The position numbers and the translations under genes were made by a program. DNA of 64,000 nucleotides, from the NCBI RefSeq assembly GCF_008329565.1, contig NZ_NPKT01000002.1, positions 372,001-436,000 on the forward strand, in the 5' to 3' direction. How positions within the stretch are numbered: the first letter of the stretch is position 1; each line of letters opens with the position of its first letter. This DNA comes from Mycolicibacterium sp. P1-5 (GTDB lineage: Bacteria; Actinomycetota; Actinomycetes; Mycobacteriales; Mycobacteriaceae). Positions 17,734 through 25,572 of the stretch are shown here, piece by piece. The notes beneath the pieces are model-generated. The model saw only the letters and a program-made list of their open reading frames with translations. It had not been told where the DNA came from and searched no databases.

Positions 17734-18267
17734 ATGGCAAATTCGTTGCTCGACTTCGTGATGTCGCTCGTGCGAGATCCCGACGCCGCCGCACGCTACG
17801 CCGCGGACCCGGCCGGTGCGATCGCCGGCGCCCACCTGACCGATGTGACCAGTGCCGACGTCAACAATCTGATTCCCATGGTGGCCGACTCGCTGTCGGG
17901 ACCGCTTTCCGGAACCGGTTTCGGCCCGGCAGCCGGCGGCGACGGCAATGTGTGGGCGAGCGGTGCGGCGACGGCGGCGTTCGACGCCTTCGACCACCTG
18001 CCCGCGACCACCTCCGCACCCGACGTCCACTCGGTGATCACCGATGTCGCGCAGCATGCGGACCAAGCCCCGACGTTGGTCACCGATCTGGGCGACCCGG
18101 GCGCGCTGAGTCTCCCGGATGCCGCGGCACAGGTCACTGACACCCTCCTCGACCACGGAGTGACTCCCGATGCCGGCCATGACTGGGTGGACCCGTCCAC
18201 CTGGGACCACAGCCACGTCGACGACAACCATGGCGCAGTCGACCACTCTGGCTTCGACCTCTTCTGA
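17734..18267 (+). CDS. IniB-type protein (Rv0340-like)
   Basis: 177 residues from ATG 17734 after GGAGAGAAGG. The first ~50 residues match the IniB N-terminal domain: NSLLDFVMSLVRDPDAAARY compared with LSLLDWILDLFRNEDAARAF in IniB, each followed by an 'Ala-Pro/Gly ... AGL/AHL' turn. The rest is Asp/Ala/His-rich and ends DHSGFDLF. No classical signal peptide or membrane helix is present. Mtb has a gene of this size (Rv0340) between the regulator and iniB. It is probably an ini-regulon member of unknown function. Its transcript ends at a strong hairpin, so it is a separate unit from iniB. Confidence 0.82.
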   Translation: MANSLLDFVMSLVRDPDAAARYAADPAGAIAGAHLTDVTSADVNNLIPMVADSLSGPLSGTGFGPAAGGDGNVWASGAATAAFDAFDHLPATTSAPDVHSVITDVAQHADQAPTLVTDLGDPGALSLPDAAAQVTDTLLDHGVTPDAGHDWVDPSTWDHSHVDDNHGAVDHSGFDLF

Positions 18268-18276
18268 TCCCCCGGC

Positions 18277-18308
18277 AAATCCCCACGTCCTCCGTGACGT
18301 GGGGATTT
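18277..18308 (+). terminator. strong hairpin terminator after the Rv0340-like gene
   Basis: Thirteen-base perfect arms, AAATCCCCACGTC and GACGTGGGGATTT, surround CTCCGT. The hairpin starts nine bases after the stop and is followed by GTCGTTT. It separates this gene from the iniB promoter. Confidence 0.85.
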
Positions 18309-18325
18309 GTCGTTTCCAAGGGGTT

Positions 18326-18374
18326 CCCTAGGGATCCCCTAATCCCCTACGGATACGCCCCAGGCCGCCCCTAG
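18326..18374. promoter_or_regulatory. CCCCTA cluster upstream of iniB
   Basis: The palindrome CCCTAGGG (18326), CCCCTAA (18336), CCCCTAC (18344) and CCCCTAG (18368) lie 110-158 bases before the iniB start. The word is shared with the 17576-17615 cluster. Candidate IniR or other ini-regulon site. Confidence 0.55.
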
Positions 18375-18483
18375 CAGTGGCTGCCTGACGAGGGGTGGCG
18401 ACCCCGTTTTCGCCCGTCGGCGGCGTCCATAACGTGGTCTCCAGATCGCCGGAGACACCGGTGAACACACGAAAGGCCCGACA

Positions 18484-19473
18484 ATGCTCTCTCTCCTCGA
18501 CTGGATCCTTGACCTGTTCCGCAACGAGGACGCCGCACGTGCGTTCGTCGCCGCGCCGGAGCAGACCATGCGCGACGCCGGCTTGGCCGGTGTGTCGGCA
18601 GCCCAGGTCTCGACGCTGGCGGCCACTGCCGTGCCCGGGCTGGTGCTCGGCGGCGGCGACCCGATCGTCGGCCTGCAGCGCGCAGTGTCCAACCAGTACG
18701 GCTTCGCGCCGGCCTATCAGCCGGTGTTCGCGCCGTCGCCGACATTCGCCCCGCAGACTGATCTGGCCAGCCACAACGACACCTCGCTGCTGAGCCCCGA
18801 TCAGGCTGCCGGCGCCAACGCCCAGCAGGGCGCCTTCAACCTCGGCTTCGGCGACATCACCTTCGGCAACAAGACCACGAACACCGCCACGAATGGTGGC
18901 GTGGTGGTCGACGGCCAGAACAAGGGTGACATCGTCAGCGGAGACGGGGCTGTCCTGGGCAACGGCAACGACGTCAACAACGGGCACGTGGTGGCCGGCA
19001 CCGGCTCCAATGTCGCGATCGGTCACAGCCACGTCTCTGACAGCGGCACCACCGCCGCCGGCGGCAGCACCGTGATCAAGGACAACAGCGGCCCAGTGCT
19101 GCACGATGTGGACGCCAGCGCCGGTAACGGCGGCGGAGCCTCAGCGGGCGGCAGCCTGATCGGCCTCGGCGGCGGACACGCTTCCGGTGGCAACGCCGGC
19201 GGTGGCGGCATCACCATCATCGACAGCCACCCGTCGACCAACAGTGGCAACACGGCCAGCTCGCCGGTCAACACCGCGACCGAAACCCACACCAGCACCA
19301 CCGTTGTCGATCACTCCGACAACTCGGTGCACCAGACGAACGACAGCTCGACGCACGATTCGTCCAGCCACTCGCTGTTCGACGCCGGCCACGACACCAC
19401 GCTGGTGAACAGCAACCTGGACAACAGCCACGACATGGCGCTGGCGTCCGGCAACCACCTGCTGGGTTTCTGA
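18484..19473 (+). CDS. iniB: IniB, isoniazid-inducible protein
   Basis: 329 residues from ATG after AAAGG. The N-terminal ~60 residues are the IniB domain (LSLLDWILDLFRNEDAARAF, then VAAPEQTMRDAGLAGVSAAQ). A central stretch (about 130-260) is Gly/Asn/Ser/Thr-rich with repeating V-x-G and G-N-G-N units, consistent with a beta-helix or cell-wall protein. The end is Ser/His/Asp-rich and finishes HLLGF. The Mtb operon iniB-iniA-iniC is induced by isoniazid, ethambutol and other cell-wall inhibitors; the role of IniB is not known. The tail sequence differs strongly from the Gly/Ala-rich Mtb protein while the N-terminal domain is kept, so the N-terminal domain probably holds the conserved function. 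Confidence 0.9.
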   Translation: MLSLLDWILDLFRNEDAARAFVAAPEQTMRDAGLAGVSAAQVSTLAATAVPGLVLGGGDPIVGLQRAVSNQYGFAPAYQPVFAPSPTFAPQTDLASHNDTSLLSPDQAAGANAQQGAFNLGFGDITFGNKTTNTATNGGVVVDGQNKGDIVSGDGAVLGNGNDVNNGHVVAGTGSNVAIGHSHVSDSGTTAAGGSTVIKDNSGPVLHDVDASAGNGGGASAGGSLIGLGGGHASGGNAGGGGITIIDSHPSTNSGNTASSPVNTATETHTSTTVVDHSDNSVHQTNDSSTHDSSSHSLFDAGHDTTLVNSNLDNSHDMALASGNHLLGF

Positions 19474-19485
19474 GTTATCCGGCGA

Positions 19486-19522
19486 CGGCGGGGATCTCCA
19501 GGATGTCTGGAGGTCCCCGCCG
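19486..19522 (+). terminator. intercistronic hairpin between iniB and iniA
   Basis: Sixteen-base arms (CGGCGGGGATCTCCAG and CTGGAGGTCCCCGCCG, one G-T pair) flank GATGT, 12 bases after the iniB stop. No T-tract follows. It may attenuate transcription or protect the iniB message. Confidence 0.65.
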
Positions 19523-19558
19523 CTCCTGTGCGTTTACGGTGGACCACTGGGAGGACAT

Positions 19559-21394
19559 GTGACGCAACCGCAGCAGGACCCGCGCAGGGTGAACGTGATC
19601 GTCGAGCTGATCGATCACACCAGCGCGATCGCCGACCTCAACGACCGAGGTGACCTGGTCGCGCGGCTGGCCGTCGCTAAGGAGCGCATCACCGACCCGC
19701 AGATCCGGGTGGTCATTGCCGGCCAGCTCAAGCAGGGCAAGAGCCAGCTGCTCAACTCGCTGCTGAACATGCCGGTCGCCCGCGTCGGCGACGACGAGAC
19801 CACTGCGCTGGTCACCGTCATCAGCTACGCCGAGCAGCCGTCCGCGACGTTGATCGTCTCGGTGGGCGAGGGTGTGCCGCCGCAGAGCATCGATATCCCG
19901 ATCGACGACATCGCCAACGACCTGCGCCGCGCGCCTCAAGCACAGGGCGGGGAGGTGCTGCGCGTCGAGGTCGGCGCACCCAGCCCGCTGCTTCAGGGCG
20001 GTTTGGCCTTCATCGACACGCCCGGTGTGGGCGGGCATGGGCAGCCCCATCTGTCGTCGACCCTGGGTCTGCTCCCGGATGCCGACGCGATGCTGATGAT
20101 CAGCGACACCAGCCAGGAATTCACCGAGCCCGAGATGCGGTTCATCCGCCAGGCCCACGAGATCTGCCCGGTCGGTGCGATCGTCGCCACCAAGACCGAT
20201 CTCTACCCGTTCTGGCGCGAGATCGTCTCTGCGAACACCGCGCACCTCCAGCGTGCCGGACTGCAGCTGCCACTGATCCCGGCGTCCTCGCTGCTGCGAA
20301 GCCACGCCATCCAGCTCAACGACAAGGAACTCAACGAGGAGTCGAACTTTCCGGCGCTTGTGGCATGGCTCTCGGAGAAGGTGCTCTCGCGCGAGAACGA
20401 TGCAGTCCGCGATCATGTTGTCAGCGAAATACGCTCCGCAGCGGAGCATCTCAGCCTTTCGGTGAACTCCGAACTGTCCGCCCTGAGCGACCCGGACCAG
20501 GCTCGCCGGCTCACCGAGGACCTCGAGCGCCGCAAGCAGGAGGCCCAGGACGCACTGCAGCAGACGGCCCTGTGGCAGCAGGTCCTCAACGACGGAATCG
20601 CCGACCTGACGGCCGATGTCGAACACGATCTGCGCGCCCGGTTCCGGGCCATCACCCAGCACATCGAAGGCGTCATCGACGACGGTGACCCCACCCAGCA
20701 CTGGGCGGAAATCGGTGCGGAGGTGGAGGATTCGGTGGCCAACGCAGTCGGTGACAACTTTGTATGGGCCTACCAGCGCGCCGAGATGCTGGCCGAAGAC
20801 GTCGCCCGGACCTTCGTCGAGGCCGGCCTGGATGCCATCAAGATGCCTGAGGTGAGCGCGGCCGAGATGAATGCCGGTCTGGGCCGGCTCAAATCGCTGG
20901 CACGGTTGGAATCCAAGCCGATTGGCAAGGGCCACAAGGTGATCACCAGCATGCGTGGTTCCTACGGCGGTGTGCTGATGTTCGGCATGCTCACTTCGGT
21001 CGCCGGTCTGGGCATGTTCAACCCGCTGTCGTTGGGTGCCGGTCTGCTACTCGGGCGCAAGGCCTACAAAGAAGACATGGAGAACCGCATGATGCGGGTC
21101 CGTAACGAGGCCAAGACCAATCTGCGTCGCTTTGTCGACGACGTGTTGTTCGTGGTGTCCAAGGAATCGCGCGATCGGCTCAAGAACGTCCAGCGCCAGC
21201 TCCGTGACCACTACCGTGAGATCGCCAACCAGACCACCCGTTCACTCAACGAGTCGCTGCAGTCCACACTCGCCGCCGCGCGGATGGAGGAGACCGACCG
21301 CAACAACCGCATCCGCGAGCTCGAGCGGCAGGCCAACATCCTTACTCAGGTCATCGACAATGCCGAAAAGCTGGTTCCTGCAAGAACTCTCTAG
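19559..21394 (+). CDS. iniA: IniA, bacterial dynamin-like GTPase
   Basis: 611 residues from GTG after GGGAGGA. GTPase motifs: G1 GQLKQGKS (about 55-62), G3 DTPGVGG (about 151-157), G4 TKTD (about 211-214). Long helical stalk regions follow. A hydrophobic lipid-paddle segment lies at about 465-500 (GGVLMFGMLTSVAGLGMF, LSLGAGLLLG). The C terminus is coiled (RNNRIRELERQANILTQVID). Mtb IniA is a dynamin-like protein that remodels membranes and is linked to tolerance of isoniazid and ethambutol; it acts on the inner face of the plasma membrane. Its TAG overlaps the stop of the opposite-strand gene at 21391 in CTAG. Confidence 0.93.
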   Translation: MTQPQQDPRRVNVIVELIDHTSAIADLNDRGDLVARLAVAKERITDPQIRVVIAGQLKQGKSQLLNSLLNMPVARVGDDETTALVTVISYAEQPSATLIVSVGEGVPPQSIDIPIDDIANDLRRAPQAQGGEVLRVEVGAPSPLLQGGLAFIDTPGVGGHGQPHLSSTLGLLPDADAMLMISDTSQEFTEPEMRFIRQAHEICPVGAIVATKTDLYPFWREIVSANTAHLQRAGLQLPLIPASSLLRSHAIQLNDKELNEESNFPALVAWLSEKVLSRENDAVRDHVVSEIRSAAEHLSLSVNSELSALSDPDQARRLTEDLERRKQEAQDALQQTALWQQVLNDGIADLTADVEHDLRARFRAITQHIEGVIDDGDPTQHWAEIGAEVEDSVANAVGDNFVWAYQRAEMLAEDVARTFVEAGLDAIKMPEVSAAEMNAGLGRLKSLARLESKPIGKGHKVITSMRGSYGGVLMFGMLTSVAGLGMFNPLSLGAGLLLGRKAYKEDMENRMMRVRNEAKTNLRRFVDDVLFVVSKESRDRLKNVQRQLRDHYREIANQTTRSLNESLQSTLAAARMEETDRNNRIRELERQANILTQVIDNAEKLVPARTL

Positions 21395-21822
21395 GGTGAG
21401 GACGACCGAGTCTCGTTGAGTCGCGGACCCGACCGGGTCCCGGGCGGGTGGGTGACGCGGGTCGGGAAGGTGCCCGGGAATGTCGGAGCGACCCGCTCCG
21501 ACGGTGGTACTTCCGACGTGGTCTCGGTGCTCGAGGATGTCGTGCTGCTGGTTGTGCTTTCGCCGGGCAGCCCGATGTCGGTGGTCGACAGCCGCGCGCT
21601 CGGATAGGACGTGCTCGTCGACCCCGCGGACGTCTTCGCGATGTGCGGCGCATCCGGCAGGCGTGTGGCGGGCGGAAGCACGGTCTCGTTGTCGGTCGTG
21701 CTCCACGTGCTCGACATCGTCACCACTGCGTAGACCAGAAGTGCGACGACCGCCAGCCCGAGCAGCCCCGCCACCGAGGTGGCCGCCGCCGAGCGGTACC
21801 ACGGAGCCTTGTGCTGGGGCAT
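21391..21822 (-). CDS. single-pass membrane protein with PWYR motif and Ser/Thr-rich tail
   Basis: 143 residues: a short cytosolic N terminus (MPQHKA), PWYRS (7-11), one membrane helix (about 15-35, VAGLLGLAVVALLVYAVVTM), then about 105 residues rich in Ser, Thr and Pro. The layout matches the proteins at 23373 and 23973 and the membrane part of the Hsp70-like protein. It fills the gap between iniA and iniC on the opposite strand. Transcription from iniB or iniA into iniC would run antisense through it. Function unknown; the tail looks like an O-glycosylated external segment. Confidence 0.8.
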   Translation of the reverse strand: MPQHKAPWYRSAAATSVAGLLGLAVVALLVYAVVTMSSTWSTTDNETVLPPATRLPDAPHIAKTSAGSTSTSYPSARLSTTDIGLPGESTTSSTTSSSTETTSEVPPSERVAPTFPGTFPTRVTHPPGTRSGPRLNETRSSSP

Positions 21823-21879
21823 GGCGGCTGATCCTAGCCGTCATGCGCGCGGGCCGCCGGACCGTAGACTCGTCGTTCG

Positions 21880-23376
21880 ATGAGCACCAGCGATCAGGTT
21901 CGCGCCATCCTGGGCGGCACCCGTCGGGCATACCAGGGTGAACCGGCGTACCGCGAGCGGCCCGATGTGTGGGGCGAGCTGGACCGCATCGCCGGACGGC
22001 TCAACCAGCCGATTCGCATCGCGTTGGCAGGCACACTGAAAGCCGGCAAGTCGACCCTGGTCAACGCGCTGGTGGGCGAGAACATCGCGCCCACCGACGC
22101 CACCGAGGCCACCCGCATCGTCACCTGGTTCCGGCACGGCCCAATCCCGAAGGTCACCGCCAACCATGTCGGTGGACGGCGCTCGAATGTGCCGATCGCT
22201 CGCGGCTTGGCAGGTTGGGCGGGACTGACCTTCGACTTCGGCCAGCTCGATGCCAACGACATCGTCGACCTCGACGTGGAGTGGCCGGCCGGCGAGTTGA
22301 TGGACGCGACGATCATCGACACGCCTGGCACGTCCTCGCTATCGCGCGACGTGTCCGAGCGGACCCTGCGCCTGCTGGTCCCCGAGGACGGTGTGCCGCG
22401 GGTCGATGCCGTGGTGTTCCTGCTGCGCACCCTGAACGCCGCCGACATCGCGCTGCTCAAGCAGATCGGTGAGCTCGTCGGCGGGTCATCGGGAGCGCTC
22501 GGCGTCATCGGGGTTGCCTCCCGTGCCGACGAGATCGGCGCCGGCCGCCTGGACGCGATGATGTCGGCCAAGGACGTCGCGCAGCGGTTCACCGGCGAAT
22601 TGGACCGGACCGGCATCTGTCAGGCGGTGGTCCCCGTCTCGGGCCTGTTGGCGCTCACAGCGCGGACCCTGCGTCAGAGTGAGTTCGCCGCGCTGGAGAA
22701 GCTGGCGGCCGTCGACGCGAACGAATTGAACAAGGCGATGCTGTCGGTGGACCGGTTCGTCCGCGAGGACAGTGCACTGCCGGTCGACGCGCAGACCCGC
22801 GCTCAGCTGCTCGACCGGTTCGGCATGTTCGGCTTGCGGATTTCGATCGCCGTGTTGCGGGCGGGGGCCGCAACCGATTCGGTCACTCTGGCTGACGAAT
22901 TGCTCGAACGCAGCGGGCTGATCGCGCTGCGCGATGTGATCGACCAGCAGTTCGCGCAGCGGTCCGAACTGCTCAAGGCGCACACGGCGCTGGTCTCGCT
23001 TCGGCGGTTCGTCGAGATGCACCCGATCACCGCGACGCCGTACATCATCGCCGACATCGACCCGCTGCTGGCCGACACCCATGCCTTCGAAGAGCTCCGG
23101 CTGCTCAGCCAACTACGTTCTCGCCCCACGACTTTGACTGAGGATGAGATGGCGTCGCTGCGACGGGTCATCGGGGGATCGGGCACTGACGCCGCAAGCA
23201 GGCTGGGGCTGACGCCGGAAACGCTCGACGACGGGCCGCGTGCCGCCTTCGCAACGGCGCAACGCTGGCGCCGGCGTGCCGAACACCCGCTCAATGACCC
23301 GTTCACTGCCAGGGCGTGCCGCGCCGCAGTACGGAGTGCCGAGGCGCTGGTGGCAATGTACGCCGCTCGCGCTTAG
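21880..23376 (+). CDS. iniC: IniC, bacterial dynamin-like GTPase
   Basis: 498 residues. GTPase motifs: G1 GTLKAGKS (about 51-58), G3 DTPGTSSLSRD (about 147), and a G4-like SRAD (about 214), which departs from the usual N/T-K-x-D. It lacks the long hydrophobic paddle seen in IniA, so it may work as a partner. Mtb IniC is the third gene of the iniBAC operon. Here it has 485 bases between it and iniA, filled by an opposite-strand gene, so it may have its own promoter in the 57 bases before its ATG. Its stop overlaps the next opposite-strand gene by four bases (TTAG). Confidence 0.92.
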   Translation: MSTSDQVRAILGGTRRAYQGEPAYRERPDVWGELDRIAGRLNQPIRIALAGTLKAGKSTLVNALVGENIAPTDATEATRIVTWFRHGPIPKVTANHVGGRRSNVPIARGLAGWAGLTFDFGQLDANDIVDLDVEWPAGELMDATIIDTPGTSSLSRDVSERTLRLLVPEDGVPRVDAVVFLLRTLNAADIALLKQIGELVGGSSGALGVIGVASRADEIGAGRLDAMMSAKDVAQRFTGELDRTGICQAVVPVSGLLALTARTLRQSEFAALEKLAAVDANELNKAMLSVDRFVREDSALPVDAQTRAQLLDRFGMFGLRISIAVLRAGAATDSVTLADELLERSGLIALRDVIDQQFAQRSELLKAHTALVSLRRFVEMHPITATPYIIADIDPLLADTHAFEELRLLSQLRSRPTTLTEDEMASLRRVIGGSGTDAASRLGLTPETLDDGPRAAFATAQRWRRRAEHPLNDPFTARACRAAVRSAEALVAMYAARA

Positions 23377-23954
23377 CCGCCCGGCCGCGGGAAGCCCGGG
23401 ATCGTCGGCAGCACCCGCTGGGTGGTCGTCACGGTCTGGGTCACCGTGCTCACCGAGGTGGACACCGACGTGCTGGTGCTGGTGCTCGTGCTGGTGCTCG
23501 TCGACGGCGCTTCGGTGGTCGTCGTGGTGGTCGGTGCCTCCGTCGTCGTGGCGGGTGCCTCGCTGGCCGTCGGCGATTGGGTGACGGTCTGGGTGACGCC
23601 CGGTGCCGGGGCCACCGTCGCGGAAGTCGCGGCGGTTGTCGACGTTGTCGGGGAAATCTTCGTGGTGGTCGCCGGGCTGGAGCCGTCACCGCTGGTGAAC
23701 TTCACGATCGCGTAGATCAGCAAGGCCAGAACGAGCGCGGTCAGCACACCGAGACCGACCAGCGCCGCAGGCCTGCGGTACCACGGGGTCGGCTCGGGCG
23801 GCGGTGGGTAGTCGCCGTAGCCGGTCGGCCCTTCGTAACCAGATTGCTGATAATCGCTGTAAGCCTCGCCGCCGGTGCCGCCGTAGTTTGCGTACTGCGT
23901 CGGGTCACTGTCGGAGTAGTTGTTCGGGTCGTCGGGGGAACCGTCACGCGCCAC
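23373..23954 (-). CDS. single-pass membrane protein with PWYRR motif and Thr/Ser-rich tail
   Basis: 193 residues. The cytosolic N-terminal ~65 residues are rich in Asp, Tyr, Gly and Pro (SDYQQSGYEGPTGYGDYPPP), then PWYRR (about 57), one helix (about 65-86, LVGLGVLTALVLALLIYAIV), then about 105 residues dominated by Thr, Ser, Pro and Val. It ends PTIPGFPRPGG. It resembles the proteins at 21391 and 23973. It follows that second gene by 18 bases on the same strand and converges on iniC. Function unknown. The aromatic, acidic N terminus might bind a cytosolic partner; this is inference. Confidence 0.82.
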   Translation of the reverse strand: MARDGSPDDPNNYSDSDPTQYANYGGTGGEAYSDYQQSGYEGPTGYGDYPPPPEPTPWYRRPAALVGLGVLTALVLALLIYAIVKFTSGDGSSPATTTKISPTTSTTAATSATVAPAPGVTQTVTQSPTASEAPATTTEAPTTTTTTEAPSTSTSTSTSTSTSVSTSVSTVTQTVTTTQRVLPTIPGFPRPGG

Positions 23955-23972
23955 GGGTACAGAGTCTAACGG

Positions 23973-24581
23973 TCAGCCGCTGCCTGGTTGATTGGGGAAC
24001 GCCGGACGGTGGGTGGGACGCACGCTGATCTGCGGCGGCCTCGTCTGTGGGGTGGTCACGTTCGGGCGCTCGCCACCGTTCTGCTGGGGGTAGCGCGGCG
24101 ACCAGGTGCCCTGCGGCGGCGCCGGCGGTGGGCTCTCCGGTGGTGGCGGGGGAGGCGGCGGGGGTTCGGGCGGCTGCGAACTGGTCAGCGTGGTGGTCGT
24201 CGGCGTACTCGTGACCGTCGACGACGGCGTGGTCGTGGAATGCCCGGGGTCATCGGAGTCCAGCGCCACCAGCAAGACCACAGCTATCAGGATCGCGACC
24301 ACGCCCGCGCCGATGGCGCCCAGCGCCAGGGTGGCCTGCTTTCTGCGGTACCACGGCCGCTCTGGGAACCAGAACGCGTCGGGAGCGAACGGGTCGAACC
24401 CCTCCTCGGCGGCGAGCACCGGTAGGGCGGGATCCGTCGGTGGGTCGGTGTCGTCGTCCACCGGGCTGTCGTCCGGGCGCGCGGACCCCGGATACGGCTG
24501 CTGCGGATACGGCCCGAACGGGTCACCGAACGGGACGGGCGATGCCTCGTCGACATCCCCGGCGGGGTTGTGCTTCGCCAC
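23973..24581 (-). CDS. single-pass membrane protein with PWYRR motif and Pro/Thr-rich tail
   Basis: 202 residues. The cytosolic N-terminal ~75 residues are acidic and Pro-rich, with two DPF-type motifs (FGDPFGPYP and FDPFAPDAFW), then PWYRR (about 78), a helix (about 84-106), then a tail of Thr/Ser runs, a PPPPPPPPP run and a basic end (RPTHRPAFPNQPGSG). First gene of a pair with 23373-23954 (18 bases apart). Same architecture as the other PWYR proteins of the ini region. Function unknown. Confidence 0.82.
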   Translation of the reverse strand: MAKHNPAGDVDEASPVPFGDPFGPYPQQPYPGSARPDDSPVDDDTDPPTDPALPVLAAEEGFDPFAPDAFWFPERPWYRRKQATLALGAIGAGVVAILIAVVLLVALDSDDPGHSTTTPSSTVTSTPTTTTLTSSQPPEPPPPPPPPPESPPPAPPQGTWSPRYPQQNGGERPNVTTPQTRPPQISVRPTHRPAFPNQPGSG

Positions 24582-24629
24582 GGCTATTCATGCTAAACGC
24601 CTCGCCAGGGCCTTTGCAGGGTTCGGCAA

Positions 24630-25562
24630 TCAGGCGAGTTGCGGAACCACCTCGGTGGCGAACAGTTCGACGTGGTCGAGATCGGAGATATCCAGCAGCT
24701 GCAGGTACACCCGCTGCACTCCGGCTTCGAGGAATGGCCCCAGCCGGTCGACGATTTCGCCGGGCGTGCCGACCAGCGGCGTGTTGGTGCGCAGCTCGTC
24801 GACCTCGCGCGAAATGGCCTGCGCGCGACGGCCGATCTCGGCGTCGTTGCGGCCGGCGCAGACCACGAAAGCCGCCGAGTACACGATGTCGTCGGCTGCG
24901 CGGCCGGCTTCGGCCAACGCGGCGCGCACCCGGCCGAGCTGTGGTGCGACGAAGTCCAGGTCCGGAAACGCAAGGTTGTATTCGGAGGCGAATCGGGCGA
25001 CCAGCGCCGGCGTCCGCTTGGGTCCGTTGCCGCCGATGATGATCGGCGGATGTGGATCCTGCACCGGCTTGGGCAGGGCGGGTGAGTCCTTGACGGCGTA
25101 GTGCGTGCCGTCGTAGTCGAAGGTCTGGCCCGCGGGTGCGGTCCACAGGCCGGTGATGATGTCGAGCTGCTCCCGCAGCCGCTCGAACCGCTCGCGCAGC
25201 GGCGGGAACGGGATCGCGTAGGCGAGATGTTCCTTCTCGAACCAGCCGGCGCCGATGCCGAGGTCCACCCGGCCCGAACTCATCGCGTCGACCTGCGCCA
25301 CCGAAATCGCCAGCGGCCCGGGATGACGGAAGGTCGCGGAAGTGACCAGCGTGCCGAGCCGGATCGTGCTGGTCTCCCGGGCGATGCCCGCCAGCGTCAG
25401 CCAGGAATCGGTGGGCCCGGGCAGGCCGTCACCGCTCATCGCCAGGTAGTGGTCGGAGCGGAAGAAGGCTGAATAGCCGAGGGATTCGGCGGCCTGAGCC
25501 ACCGCGAGCTGATCGGCGTAACTGGCACCTTGCTGGGGTTCGACGAAGACGCGGAAGTCCAT
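24630..25562 (-). CDS. F420-dependent LLM-class oxidoreductase
   Basis: 310 residues from ATG 25562 (MDFRVFVEPQQGASYADQL). Luciferase-like TIM-barrel landmarks: AQAAESLGYSAFFRSDHYLA, STIRLGTLVTSATFRHPGPL, SSGRVDLGIGAGWFEKEH, and PKPVQDPHPPIIIGGNGPKR. The last of these is typical of the F420-dependent 'TIGR03560-like' subgroup. Family members move hydride from reduced F420 (or FMN) to diverse substrates; this substrate is unknown. It lies between the PWYRR gene pair and lpqJ on the same strand, 10 bases after lpqJ. Confidence 0.85.
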   Translation of the reverse strand: MDFRVFVEPQQGASYADQLAVAQAAESLGYSAFFRSDHYLAMSGDGLPGPTDSWLTLAGIARETSTIRLGTLVTSATFRHPGPLAISVAQVDAMSSGRVDLGIGAGWFEKEHLAYAIPFPPLRERFERLREQLDIITGLWTAPAGQTFDYDGTHYAVKDSPALPKPVQDPHPPIIIGGNGPKRTPALVARFASEYNLAFPDLDFVAPQLGRVRAALAEAGRAADDIVYSAAFVVCAGRNDAEIGRRAQAISREVDELRTNTPLVGTPGEIVDRLGPFLEAGVQRVYLQLLDISDLDHVELFATEVVPQLA

Positions 25563-25572
25563 ATCGCCCAGC

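Noticed and set aside
18268..18483. Riboswitch (for example cobalamin) in the iniB leader
   Set aside because: No B12-box-like core or conserved long-range pairing is visible; the region is explained by a terminator and promoter words.
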